Source of the DNA: Tenebrio molitor
Taxonomy: Eukaryota > Arthropoda > Insecta > Coleoptera > Tenebrionidae
DNA: 64,000 nt
Assembly: GCF_963966145.1 (NCBI RefSeq)
Contig: NC_091046.1
Location: 1,116,001 to 1,180,000 of the forward strand
Direction of reading: 5' to 3'
This document shows, piece by piece, positions 31,490 through 44,388 of this stretch. The first letter of the stretch is position 1. Each line of letters begins with the position of its first letter. A program made the position numbers and the translations under genes. The notes beneath the pieces are model-generated. The model had not been told where the DNA came from, made no database searches, and worked only from the letters and a program-made list of their open reading frames with translations.

Positions 31490-32660
31490 GATAATTTGTC
31501 AATTTTCCTCTTCACATTTTGCTACACAAATTTTTCCAATAGATGAATTGTCGAAGCCATATAATTGAGAATTACGTATTAAATCCTACATCCATCTGTA
31601 AACTTACAATATTTGTCGTGTCTTTATAACTATATTATATACAGCTACTCCTGCAGCTCTACACTGAGGTCAATCAGGTCACAACACAACGAACACTGAA
31701 AATTGAAAAATGACAAGTGACGCACACTTGATTGTTTTTCGCTCGCTCCGCAAAAATCTCGACTCCCGAGATTTTAGCTTGCCGTGTCGTACTCTCGTAC
31801 TGCGAACGATTTTCGCTAAGTTGCGAACGATTTTACCGTGTCGCATAAACGAATTCACTGCCCGGGAATAAAATGTATGTAGTGCGCCTAAAGAAGTTTT
31901 CACTACAAAAACAACAAATCAAAGTCGCAACGTTCATCCGATATTTTCGCAAACAACTTTAATTACCCGCAGCGAGATTCTACCAATTTCACGCATGCAA
32001 CTCGGTGCTTTTCCGACTTGTAAATCATGCAGCTGGATATCTCAGCTTCGGAGTGCAATTTCAATCCATCTTTATTAAATACGATAATTCACCAATAAAT
32101 TTGTATCCCTAGAGCACCATCATTAATCCATTGTTTTACAATTTATCATTTATATTGTTTTATTGGCTAATCTCTCGATTTATCACGAACATCCCGTTAA
32201 TAACACCGTTTTAATATTTTAATTCGTCCGCTAGATCTCTCCGTTATTATTAATTCCCTATTACCAGCAGGTGAGATAGAAATAACCGGTGATATCACCA
32301 CTTAACGACGTTCGATCGTTACGTTTGAATGATTCAACGCTACCATTTTCGACAGTCTCTGCGACATGTCGCCGCCACATCTCTCCTCGCCCAATTACCG
32401 AACTTCTCCCAATAGGAGAGGAACTTTCGACGAAGTGGATGAGATAAAAGTGACGCGAATCCGTCTCGGATGCAAATAAGTGTGAAACAGGAAGCGACAA
32501 AGTTACATATACGGTTTTTCTCGCCCTCGACTCTCGACATTTTTCATTCGCATCGTAAGCAGCTGATGTCGCACACACAAGAGGTGAATACTCCTCTCCG
32601 GATCCACAAGTGTTTACATTACATATCTCTGAATCATTCCATTCAACGCGACCGGCGCCA
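31490..32660. other. No gene recognised
   Basis: Transition from AT-rich to GC-richer DNA. No recognisable domains or mobile-element ends. Confidence 0.35.
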
Positions 32661-32710
32661 TGATTAACTATTTTCCACCCCTTTTCATCCCTCTTTTTAC
32701 TCCAACAAAA

Positions 32711-32794
32711 GTGAGTACCTACGCGTATGCGGACCCGTCCGCTAACACTCTCTTAATGGGTTGTTTTTCTTCGACACCCTCCGGTTTTTTGCAG
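32711..32794 (+). other. Candidate 84-bp intron
   Basis: GTGAGT donor, a CTAAC branch-like motif near 32752 and a TTTTTTGCAG acceptor make a convincing short insect intron. Upstream, ATG at 32661 opens 16 codons up to the donor; downstream the joined frame closes within 8 codons. The flanking exons are therefore probably untranslated or belong to a non-coding RNA. Confidence 0.4.
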
Positions 32795-35700
32795 GCGACA
32801 CCCCCGACATGCCGCCCCTGAATGAAGCTCCGTAATGACCGGGCCGGTTCATCCAGATTCAAAACCGGTCTTGAACCCGTCCGGGGTTCCGGTTCACTTC
32901 GTTGAACGGTTCGGAGGGATCCCACCACAATAGAACGCGATCGGTCCGCGTACGTTCCGCTACGCCCCCTGACGGCACCTGAAAGAAACTTATTTGCATC
33001 GATTGTTCCTGCGGTTGTTTGATTAAGTGACAATGCGGCTGTAGTTATCTGGGTCGTTATTGGATTTTCAAAGTTTGCACAACTGTGCCGAGTTTTCTCG
33101 GAGGAAATCGTTGTTTTAATCATCATTTAGCCAGTTGTTGCTCGCCGCACTAATCACAGTCATGGTGCACTAACTTTGTTTACTAATTAGCCGGCCCTCC
33201 CTCCTACCCGGGGCGGCTCGGTCGGAAGCCGCCTCCACTTTAATTCGTCCCGGTCGGTGGCGGTTCAAGAAGCGAATTTTTACCTTCTTCGGGAAAAGTT
33301 TTAATTAGCGACTTTGCAACGGACGGATTCCTGCTATTCGTTAGGGTGGCTTTTGACGTGTCACGTCCGGCCGGACGTACAAAGTGGGCCGGGGGCGAAG
33401 AAGACGCCCGAGGCGGATCCGGTGACGGACCGCAGACTAAACACGGCAAACTGAGTTAGCGAAGACGTGGATCGACTCCGAACGATCGAATTCGAATTTT
33501 TGACTTTCAAATCGCAAAGAGCAACTTTTCAATCTCAACTTCTTGAGAGTCACGTGACCGACCAAATATACATAGTTACACGACCACCATAAATAAACCT
33601 TGCTCAAATTTTTTTTCTTCTTTAAAAATACACAAAAACCCGTCTGGGGACGTCGTTGCGTTTTTTCTGCGTCGGTCCAGGGCCGGCCTTTGAGCAACAG
33701 ACAACAGTAAATATCCATTAGCGCTTGCCCCTGAAGAATAAATGATTTATATGGACGCCCCTGTTAGAAGATGTACTGAGGTATGCACATCGAGGGCAAA
33801 AAGCGGGAGAACACACGCCAGACAAACTGTTAAACACTTTTCATCTGTCCGAAAACGTGCACAGGGTCGTCCTTGGGGAAATTTAAATTCGCACCAGTAG
33901 GTGTTGGCAAATGTGCTCTCGGTACAGTTCTACAAACCGAATAAATGACCGCTGTCAATGTACCTTAACCTCGAGGTAACGTTGCGAGTTTTACGCTCGA
34001 CCGCGTCACGCCAGGGAAAATTCGGAAAAACGACGTTTTTCCGTCGCATTTGTTTCATTGCGTTGTTGTTTTTAATAATGCGGGTGGCGGGTGTTCGACG
34101 GCGGAAATTTTAAGGACACGCGACGGCCGTTAACCAAATTTCTTTTCGACGCGATAAGTGCCGCGAGTAGAGAGTGTCATGTTACACAAACGTTAAAAAA
34201 AGATGGGGGGAGGGGGGGGGGGGTCTTCGGTTGCGGTTCACCGAGGCTTGTTAGTCGCAGGATTAACGAGGACAACCGGAACGAGAAAAAAATCGACAAC
34301 ACAAAAAAAAATGTCGCCTGGTCAAATAAAACTCGATTCTTAGATTGATTCGTACGGATTGCAGTCTGCCTCCTCACATTTTCGAAGATCCACAAATCAA
34401 ATCAACTTTGCAATTACTTTCTTTCACAATTTCGTCGAAATATGTGCAAAATAATTCAAAGGACAATTTGCATTTTGTTTTCTCCAAAGAACTGAAACCA
34501 ACATCCTCTTACGTTTCATATGAAATGAGAATATCTCTTTTCTGTCACTGCATGAAATCCTGGAGCTACGCGTTTGATCTTTTTTAATTAAAAGTCTTGC
34601 AGATTTTAGAAAATGATAACGAAGCTTCAATCTCTGTCCCGCAAAATTATTGATTTTGTAACAAGCCAAACTATGAAAATCCGAACGTGTAAAGAAATAT
34701 TTCAGGAGCTGTCGGGTTAAGAAATGGCTTTTCATCATTCAATCTCGCGTAATGACACTGATAAATGACTGTTGCACGAAAAAATGTCGCAATTTAGATG
34801 CAACCGAAATCAGAGGTTGCTGCGAACGAGCCCTCCGACTTGGCGGATGCAAAATCCAAGAGAAAAAAGAACACTCTTCCATTTATCCCGGGACTTAATA
34901 TTTTTTGAGGGGCGATCAATTTTAAAGAGGTGTCTCGACCGACGTCTTCAATAAAACGGTGTAAATCGGCGACAGTGTGTGAGTGTTGAGGTTTTCCGAG
35001 GGAAACACACGTCTGTCGAGGAACGGTCGAGTGGAGTGCGATCATTAACAGAAATCAATCACGCCCCGGGCCCCAGGCTACACAAGGGCCAGACGGGTTA
35101 GCAACTGGCAATCACGACCGCCCTCGCCGGGGTTATACACGTTTACCTTTTACCAGTGAATCGAGGAGAATTGCTCCATAATTGGGTAAGAAAATTGGAC
35201 GATATTGATAAAATAAACACAATAAAAATACTCATCCAACAAAAGGAGGGAGAAAACGCTATTGTTAAAGAACCAATTTGGGGCCCCTCACATTTCACCG
35301 CTCTTATTATTGTTATTTGTGTAATAATGCGGCCCTGGATGGAGGGCACGTCCCCGGATGCGATCGAGCCGGAGGAATTCGCGCGTTCGATCTCCGAGAG
35401 TAAATCTCTGACGTGGCCATAAATCGCACAGATAAGATGCAGATTCTCGAGCGACAAGTGTCGACATAAATCCAACTCGACTTCGACGTCGACGCGTTAT
35501 ATTTGTTTCCCAGTTTGTCGTCCCCCAGCCCCTCCCATCCCTCGACATTATCACTCCTGATGGCTTCGTCCGGCACCGACGAGTGCCCATTTTTCTTGTC
35601 CGCTTAGCAAGAGTGGAGTAATCAAACCCGAACCAATCGAGTTAGAAGATTAGAGGGCAGCAACAAGACTCGCTGCCGTAACAAGTTACAAGATGGTGGA

Positions 35701-38700
35701 CTTTACACGAAGATAAACAAGTTATCTGGACGTGGAAGTGGTTCGGAGCGTAATAGCTCCGAAATAGTCCCGGAATTAATTTACCAACAACTTACCCTGT
35801 TGCACGCCAACGGTCGCCATAACGTAATGGAAAAATATAAGAGAAAAATGTGGATGCGGTAAAGAGGCCAGTAAAATACGAAGAGGGAACAATAACGAGG
35901 ACAAATCTCGGAAACCCTACACGTATTGTGGAGTCAGCAGGGGTGGAGAGGGGCCGGGGAGGATCCTGCTTCCGCAGCCGTTTCACACACGACAAATAAT
36001 ATTCCTTCATCCATAAGGAGTGGCAGAGGCGGACTTGACGACTTCTCGTCCTCACATTCTAATTATCAAATCCATACTATTTATTCCACAAGGGTTCAAC
36101 GTGATCTTATAATGGTGGATGCGCCGGATCACAACAAAACTTCAGCAAGTCTTTGTTAAATCTCTGCGAGATGTCGCCGCCATCGGTCCCGTGTCGTGAG
36201 ATTTGTAGTCACCTCATTCCTACTTGCAAAATCGCACTCTAAGAAAGAAAAATATCCTTGGTGCGAAAGGCAACGTCGCTGCACCACCACAAAACGGATG
36301 TTGGAAATCCCGCATCGTCCAAGTTTGCAAGTGCAATTTATCGCGTCGTTAATAGCCGTGTTAATTTATAAGTCCTTTGGTAAACAAACGCGGATGCAAA
36401 AGTGGCGAGACACGCCTCCCCTTAAAACTTGGCCAACGGACAAATTAGAGAAATTATTATCCACATTTGTACAATTTACACAAACGTATTTGGTCGCGAC
36501 ACATTATGCGATAAATTAATTTGCGACAAACCACCATCAGCCATAAACCAGCAAGTATTAATTAAGTCTCGGCGGGAACGAATCGTAATGAAATTTATTT
36601 GGGATTTTTCGGTTTCGCGTGTGTTTAGCCGACCGCCGCTAATTGAAATAAGAGAGCTGGGGACGGCCTACGACTCTGCCCCCGGAAAACGCCGCCACTA
36701 TGTAGTCAATTTGGAAGGGAATCAGGATGTATGTCGCAGAAGGGAGGACAATCGGTCTTGGGCCGAACAGTTCATGGAATCATGTCCTTGTTTACGGCTA
36801 ATGTCAATATTACATGATATACACGGAAATGTGGCACACAATGGACTCCTCTCGCTCTTTCCCCGACTTGGTCCTTTTCTAGCCGTGCCTTGCCAGGATC
36901 GATAGCAATTATTCCATAATTTCCAGTCACAAGCCAGGTAACTAGAGATGGATTAAAATGTGTTTGTGTGCGGGGCTTGGTCGAGTGAATTGCGGACGGA
37001 TGAATTAGCAATTAATTCGCTGCTATTGAACCGACCGATTTTTCTAACAGGGTGCCCACTCGACAAACAACACGTGTACACGTGCAGTGTAAACTGGAGC
37101 GATACCAATTCACTCGCGGCCGCGACAAATATCCCCAGAAAAATCTTCACATTTGGAGTGTTCCGCCTGGACTGGAACATTTCCGCAAGTTTAACATGCG
37201 ACAATAATATCGCCGAGAGAAATCGCGTATGATCGTTTATTCATGATATGCATTTATCGACGTATGCAGATGCCACTGTGAGAACTCGCAGCTGCCACTG
37301 TCGTAGTGATTATATTCTGAAATTTTAAACACAACAAATTCTACGGTAAAACAGACAAAAACACTCGACACGAAGGCAAAATGACTGCTGCATTGCAGCT
37401 TCAACTTGGGAGAAACTTTTTTTAAGCCGGCGAGAACTAGCGTCTTGCATCTGAGAGCTGGCGCCTCTCCCTCTCTTGAATTATATTTTTTATTAAGTAA
37501 AAAATCTGTAAGAGACGCCGCCCCCTCCAATCTGGCGGGTTTTAATCGCCTTCGCCGTTCCGCTGGCGATATTTAAAATTCTTTGACGGAATTACCGATG
37601 ATATTAATAGGAGCGTCCTTTGCCGGATCCGAGCCGGAGCGAGATGGGGTCCTCAAAAAGTAAGTTGCCATATCTTTTGAAATAATCTCCCTTTTGAAAC
37701 GGCTTCGTGGTGGATGTTATGGTGTGTACAATATCAACAATCCTTGTAAACGAATTTGTTTGTAAAATGAAATTGGCAATTTTCCTTTGAATGCATACGC
37801 TATGCGCCCGCCGCCGCCACAGCCACCGATCGCGAATCGCTTGCATAAAAGTGAATCCGAGCTAATTTCGAGGGATGTATCCGACCGCGAGAAAAAAATC
37901 GCAGAGGCGAGAAGTCTCGGTGAAATTGTCGACGTGTTTCGACAGAGATGTTTTTGTGCCAGATTACGAAACGTAATTAGCAAAATAAAAACATAACGGA
38001 GATTATTGAGACGGTGCCCGTTTGTCAAAGAGATTATGAAGACAAATCGCCGCGATGTTACTTAAAATTTTTAATGGCCCCACTGAATTATTCCCTAAAA
38101 CATTAACTTTTAAATCCATCCTCTTCAACTCCTAACTTAATAAACTCCTCTTCCTCCGGTCGGACGAAAAACAAAATTAAAACAATTAGCTATCGTTTAG
38201 CCGTGGACAACCTAAACCGAGATTATTAAACTTCCCCTTATCTCTGGTAATTATCGTTTTCGCTGCGTTATCGGCCCGTTTTAAATCGTACTTTACTGCT
38301 CGTTTATTTTTCTTTATCGGTATCCACCCGCATTGTAAATAATTACCCCGAAAACAACGGCGCTCGATAAAACAACACACCCGGGGCTCGCACCCAGATT
38401 CGAATCTGCCGCCGGAAACGCGCGCTCTCATTGGTCGAAGTCTCGCCGCGATTGGTCGGTTTCGGCGCGGGATTCAAATTCGCGACGAGTCGCTCTCGAA
38501 CGGAGGCTTTTAAAGATCGTCTCTCGTTAATTGAGCATGACCTGGGGCGCTCAGCGTAGCGAAACAGTGATATCCATTAGTGGGGCCCCTTGTGAGCGAA
38601 TCTCGCCGGGATTTTTCATTTTTGTTGGAAATTACGCCCGAAAAGAAGGGTGTGATTGCGCTTTGGCGTGTTCGACGATCGCAAGATGAAAAGAGCGACC

Positions 38701-40272
38701 GTGAAAACTGAAGCACGAAGTGATAGTTTGAGGGTTGGGGTGCAGTTTTCCAATTATTGATATTGAAGAAAATGTGCCCGGCGCAGGTTACACTTCAATC
38801 TACGTGCCACGTACGTAGTTCCAGCTGATTAAACAGGAAACACTAAAATTCTACCAGACACTCATATCAGCAAAGTATCTACAACACAAAATGGGGTTTG
38901 TAAAATTCTGTATCGTGTAAGACGGTTTTCCACGAGACTGAGATTCGAGAGTTGCAAATTTGATCTCACTTGACTCTTTATCTCAAAATATTTTACTTAC
39001 CTTTACCTTGGTTTTTGTCCGTGCTACTTGCGAGACTTGCAGGCACAATTCCCGGAATCGGCTGAGTCATTTCTCATCACTCAAAACTGCAACAACTCCA
39101 AATCGGTTAATACTTTATCACAAACATGATGCAATGTCGTGATAACCATCGAAGTGCAATTTAACTTCGTTTTCTTACCTTTCTTTATGTTTTTCTTGCC
39201 GGTAATGTTACACTTAAATCGACATATTTGTCACCACTACCAACATAAAAAAGTCACTAAAAAAAAAATAAATTTGTATTTAACATTAATTATGCAAAGA
39301 CAAAAAGTAATTAGTTTTATCTGGAGAAAGACGTGAGGTTCTAGAGTACATTTTTTGCCTCTATGAGTTTTGTCTGTTTAGTTAAAAAAAATTAAAAACT
39401 GTTTTGCTGGTTGCTGACTCAAGTCCGCATGCAGCGTGCACTCGTGCAGTAAATAATTCTGATAATGTTCGGGAATGATTAATCATGCTGTATTGATTTG
39501 AAAAATATGAAAATGAGGATGTAAAAATTAATAATTTAATTTATAAATGAATAAAATAAAGGTAGTCATGTCGATAATGTAGATTGCTGTCACAGGTAAC
39601 CTAAAAAATGTGTTAAAAATTGGTGTTATTTTGAAAAGTGCGTGACAAAAGAGAGAAAATCGAGTAAGGTGCTGGCCCACGATCGGTGGGTGATCGTATC
39701 GGGGCCTCCCAGCCCAAATTATGATTTTGGCGATGCGGTTGTCTTTTTGTCGGGGCGTCTGCGTCGCAAGTATCCGCTACAAAAACCGAATTCAATTTAA
39801 CAAGGCCGAAAAACACGTTTGTCCCGGTGGCCCTAATTGCGCCAGGTAGGCCTGCGGTTTTTTCCAATTGCCACAGCATCCTCGGCGAGCGCCGTCCTGA
39901 ATGCCAAACGAGCGCCGTAATGGGGACATAATGAAAAAGTGTGCGCGGTGTCGGGGCACTTATTACAACTTAGTTTATTTTCCTAATTTAATAACTGCGG
40001 TGGAATGTAAATAGGCCCCGAGCAACTAAGCTGCAAGCCCCGATATAAGAAAACGGCGGCCGCACCGCCGCCGCCGACAGGAGACAACGGCCGCTTACGA
40101 TTTCATTAAGGTGTACACCTAAGGTAATGCAGTAATATAATGAGGGTCGTATATCATGTGGCGTTAACGAATATTTCAGTTATTGTATTTAAATGTTATT
40201 TATGGCGGCGGAGAGCGAGGGAGGCGTCTGCCCACGCCCGTTACAACTTTAATTAGAAGCAACGTGTTCGGC
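32795..40272. other. GC-richer, transposon-poor DNA
   Basis: No gene was identified. There are no MITE ends of the kinds abundant elsewhere in the window. Isolated open frames (for example 36429-36905) lack motifs and proper starts. A G-rich run lies at 34204-34222 and a copy of the AATGGTGGATGCGCCGG motif at about 36111. This stretch may be intronic or regulatory. Confidence 0.35.
34204..34222 (+). repeat. G-run
   Basis: Six G, one A, then a dozen or so G. It could form a G-quadruplex or simply be polymerase-slippage-prone sequence. Confidence 0.6.
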
Positions 40273-40714
40273 ATGAAGAACGAGAGGTTCCTGGACTGTT
40301 TAAATTTTATGTTTGGGTCGCCCCGCCCGGTTTCGGCAAATGCCAAAAGATTGAGCGGATTCTGGACGAGGTGAGGACTCCCAAATAAAGGATCCTGCGA
40401 ATTCGACACAGTTGCACAGCGCTTGCAAATAAGCTTGATGATCAAAACACACAACTAGGACCTGTTCTCGCCCCTCTCCCACTACAATATCTTCCATGAT
40501 CACGACGAATGCCACATGTGCTTCTTTCTTGATGTCCACATGAGAATGGTAATACATTTTTCCTAACTTGATATTACACTTTATTAAGCAATGCAGTTTC
40601 TCTCAATAAAAAGAAAGGTTTTTTTTTCAGGAGGGTCATGATGGTCAAGATGATCGAAGAAGTTGAAGATCGAACCGTTGGCGGTGTCTACATTTTCGAG
40701 AGCCATTCAGAAAG
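40273..40714 (+). CDS. Candidate two-exon coding segment, unrecognised
   Basis: Exon A: ATG at 40273 to 40370, then donor GAG|GTGAGG. Intron 40371-40630 (260 bp) ends in TTTTTTTTCAG with a CTAAC-like branch at about 40562. Exon B: 40631-40714, followed by GTGGGT. The frame continues across the junction: exon A ends with two bases of a codon and exon B supplies the third. Exon A reads MKNERFLDCLNFMFGSPRP onward; exon B includes MMVKMIEEVEDRTVGG and VYIFESHSE. If the second donor is not used the frame stops at about 40753. Exon A also has another fully open frame. I recognise no family, and the call rests only on splice sites and phase. Confidence 0.3.
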
Positions 40715-40754
40715 GTGGGTTTTTACGTTCGGGGTCCATCTGTGAAGAATCGCG

Positions 40755-42064
40755 TCGAATAAGTGACATAAGGGGGCCCATAGGTGCACATTAGGTCTTC
40801 GCGAGTGTCATAAATCCCACTTCCGACCCGTTCATTTATATCAATATCTCGGCTCGGTGTTGCTCGCTTATTTATACATAGTGCATTCCTCTCGAGGGTA
40901 ACCGTGTTAGTGCGTCTGACGGCTCGGCCCGGGGCTGGCTCCCCTATCACAACGAAGACTTTATAACTTGTCTCTTGTATGTCACACGAGGAAATGAGTA
41001 TAAATTTGCGTTCGCTGGTGGATGCTCTCGGCGTAAATATACGCTGTCAGGGCGCGCATATTTTAACAGATACTAGACAGTTTAAAACCGGGATATGGAA
41101 TTTGGGGCCCCCGACGTCGTGATTTCTTCACTGGAATCGGGAGATAAAGGGCCCCGCAGGGCGTCGCACCTACTCCCAAATACGAATATATTTTTATTAG
41201 GACGCGGGACCGTTCCGGCCTGGCCCGGCTGCGCAGCCACCAGACGGGATATCCGGCGAATTTATCGCGTTTTAATGAGACGAGGGAGATTAAGGATTCG
41301 GATTCATAATTGTGCGGATGAACAAGAGCCTGCCAGATTTGAATATCGGACGAATTAGATTATTGCGCGGAGGCCGCGCTCGAATCGGCACAAAAGTGAG
41401 GATATCGCCTTTAATAATTGTTACGGGGGGCTCCTCGAGACATTGTAAATTTGGGGAGACGTAATGGACGCTTTTGCTAATCAATAATGCGGTAATGAGG
41501 AAAGGGGTGAGAGATTGTGTTCCAGCGGGGCCTCTCGATCTACCCCGCAAAGATTCAAACCAGACTGGACAAAACCTGCAAACTTATTTTTATATTTGGA
41601 GGACAGCTTAAAAAAAAGAATTGAAATACGCTGTTAAGACCGCGCACGATTAAAATTAAACTTCGAAACTTGTTACGGTGTTTCTGCAGAGTTTTTAGAT
41701 CAGTGGCAGCTGTCGATAGTGGTTGCGCTGAGGGTTGCCGCCTTACGAGAACGTAAAACATACCTTGCGCCTTTTAGAATACCAAACAAAACTAGAATTA
41801 AATCGTCTGGTCTGCATTTTTTTTGGAAGTATCCATATTTCATGAAATTAATTGAAATGTGGCGTCAGATCGTTGGCTGTCCCGTAAAACGCTTTACGAG
41901 AGCGGAGACCTCCAGATCTCGGCTGCAACATCTCGCCGACTACATATTTCATGGAGCGTGTAACTCCGGTCCCATTAAATAATTGAGGGTTGTTGTGCGG
42001 TGGAAAAGTGAGCCATTAGGGGTGCGAAGCGGGGTGTGAATCACAAGCGCGGCCAATAAAACCG
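40755..42064. other. No gene recognised
   Basis: GC-richer DNA with no domain-bearing frame or repeat end. It lies between two candidate splice-site groups. Confidence 0.3.
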
Positions 42065-42527
42065 ATGGACAGCGTTGCCGGTAAGTAAAAATTAAAGATT
42101 CAGCAGGTCGTAAACCCGCCGCCCCCGATTGATCGGAGCCGGTCCTGGCGGCGCACGTTCCCGTAAAATCTACATGTCTAACTACTAATAATAATGTTAT
42201 AAAATCGGGACGACGGGGTGAATCCCCATTACACATCCATTACGCTCTCCCAGTTGAGACGCTAATGAATGCTAATAACGGCGTATCAAGACGCCGCGAC
42301 GACATTATCACATGTTGGAATGGAGGAAGGAGGGGCGAACGCACCGCCGCCGAGTTCGGGAGCGGGCGAGCCGCCCCACCGACGGACCTGTTTATGGGCG
42401 CGTTAAAAATAATACCGCTCTGAATGTTGACGATTGTTTTAATTTTGCAGGAGAGGACGAGCGAGGAATTCCGCAGGGGCGAAAGCGCATTCAGACGGGG
42501 CTAATTGGGGAATCAACGGAAAACTGA
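42065..42527 (+). other. Candidate spliced small-ORF transcript
   Basis: ATG at 42065, a GTAAGT donor at 42081 and a TTTTAATTTTGCAG acceptor ending at 42450 define a 370-bp intron. Joining 42065-42080 to 42451-42527 gives exactly 31 codons with a TGA stop: 30 residues beginning MDSVAGEDERGIPQG. An in-frame TAG lies upstream of the ATG. Both splice sites are strong. It may be a small peptide, a non-coding RNA, or part of a larger gene read in another frame. Confidence 0.3.
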
Positions 42528-43159
42528 ATGTCGCGATTGTCGCCGTGATAAAAATGTTCGTCGGGGAAGGACAAAATTAAAGGATCACGGCGGATGAGTG
42601 CAACCTCGTGAAAAATAAACGTGATTTCGTGGGGATACAAGATAATCGAAATAATAATATTAATCGAACGTCCCCCTACATTGACACCCGTTTTGGAATT
42701 GAAAAATGTAAAATTCAGCGGTAATCTACATTCGTTACTACACAAGCGAAAATTGTGGGATTATTTCGGCTTTCAAAACGGGAAGAGGTTTAGGGGGTAA
42801 TCAGTCATCAGAAATTAATGACACTCCGATTAAAAACAACCACAAGAAGAGTTCGCAACAAAACTTTTCACTTAAACTTTCCCATCTGGAAATAAATAAT
42901 TAAAGCTGTAAATATTGTGCTACACTTTCACTGATTCGCCTCAAGTTGATCGACTAAATTTGACATGAAAACGTTACAGGTTTTTATGTGTTTCGTAATT
43001 TGAAGCAACAAAAATAGATCTGCGTCTTTACGTTACAAAAGAATGATGAGCATATGAAATAATTACTTTCATTTGGTTGGCGTGAGCGATGATTGGGATT
43101 TTTAAATATTTAATGTGAAAATTATAAACAATTTTATTAGAATTGACATTTGCGTGAAA
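42528..43159. other. No gene recognised
   Basis: AT-rich from about 42.6 kb onward, without recognisable features. Confidence 0.3.
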
Positions 43160-43161
43160 TA

Positions 43162-43528
43162 CCGAGTGACTATAAATGAAGCAAAATAGTGGATTGGCAA
43201 CACTGATGCAGTTGGTAGTGCAAATCTTCTCGTGCATCATTTGTCAATCATTTCTATTTAGGTTAGGTTAAGTCACGAAGTACTATCGCGGCCAAAAAAA
43301 ATAGGACAATAAGTTACTGTAGACACTTCCAAAATGAATGAGTTTGAATGAGTTTTGGACGTGTCTACAGTAACGTATTGTCCTACTTTTTTTTTGTCCG
43401 CGATAGTACATTGTTTTGTTTGTTTCAATTTTGAAAATTGCGTGTCATGCCAACGATGTTGCCAACTAAAGATTTCAATTGTGTTACCAACATAACAAAA
43501 TAATTTTCAATCATTGATTGTCACTCGG
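43162..43528. mobile_element. Outer MITE copy 1 with CCGAGTGAC ends
   Basis: The ends CCGAGTGAC and GTCACTCGG are inverted and flanked by TA (43160-43161 and 43529-43530). The interior matches 46151-47227 in opposite orientation over both halves (for example GTGGATTGGCAACACTGATG and CATGCCAACGATGTTGCCAA). It is split by a 124-bp inner MITE at 43283-43406. Confidence 0.8.
43283..43406. mobile_element. Inner MITE, CTATCGCGG ends, AAAAAAAATAGGAC core
   Basis: Inverted ends CTATCGCGGCCAAAAAAAAT plus AGGACAATA and their near-complement, with TA on both sides. The centre also folds (GTTACTGTAGACAC against GTGTCTACAGTAAC). It occupies exactly the TA that is occupied by a different MITE in outer copy 2. 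Confidence 0.8.
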
Positions 43529-43572
43529 TACAAGCACAAGGTGAAAAAGAAAGACTGTTTGAGTTAGAAATA

Positions 43573-44107
43573 CAGGGTGATTTTAAATGATTGTGACTTT
43601 TTTTCTTGAGTTGGGAACATTTTTCATAAATTATTTTGGCAAACTTGATGCCTTAATCAACACATTGGCGTACGTACGTCATTTTGACATTTTATGTATC
43701 ACCCGGCACAATTAAAAAACATTTTTTATTCGACTATTTGCAACACTGCAACCGTACATGTTTTGTTGGTTTATTTGACAGATATCTGACGTAACATTAA
43801 TAGCGATAAAATGGCAGGTTATGAGAGTAAAAATTAACGACAAAAAGAAATTAAACTTGAAACGCAGAACAATTATCTAAAAGTTAATTAAATGAAATTC
43901 TCGAAGTGTCCCCCATTTTGCTCTAAACATAAATGACCTCCTTTTAGGCTCTCGAACAGATTCACCATTAATTTAAAATGTCAAATGTTACTTGTCAATT
44001 ATGCGGCTATCAGTGTCAAGCCGTCAACAACCGGAAGTTACTCCAGTTGTACCATTTAAAAATAAAATTCAGTATTGCCAACTCAAACGGTCCTTCTTGA
44101 TCACCTG
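43573..44107. mobile_element. Possible 535-bp element with CAGG-TGAT ends
   Basis: CAGGGTGATTTTAAATGATT at the left and a right end whose complement reads CAGGTGATCAAGAAGG, with a shared TTGAGTTGG block, flanked by TA. The ends match only in part, so delimitation is tentative. Confidence 0.4.
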
Positions 44108-44388
44108 TAGATGATACGACAACATGGCGTGACCGGGAGTAATCACCTGACGACGTCAAGTTGTAAGATGTTAAACGTGTTCGAAGGACAATGTGTCTTG
44201 GTCAATTTTATCTGCTTACCGACAAATGTATTGTAGTGAAAAGATAAAGATACGAGAGGGTGAATATTAAAATTATCGTCTTTGAACGCGCCGTTGCCAC
44301 ACTTGCACATTCGCGACAGCTGATTCATTTTAGAATATAGCCGACAACGATGGCGACGATTTAAAATATTGATAATTTTACATAAAAG

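Noticed and set aside
36429..36905. 158-codon plus-strand frame
   Set aside because: It starts at TTG, has no recognisable domain and overlaps other open frames.
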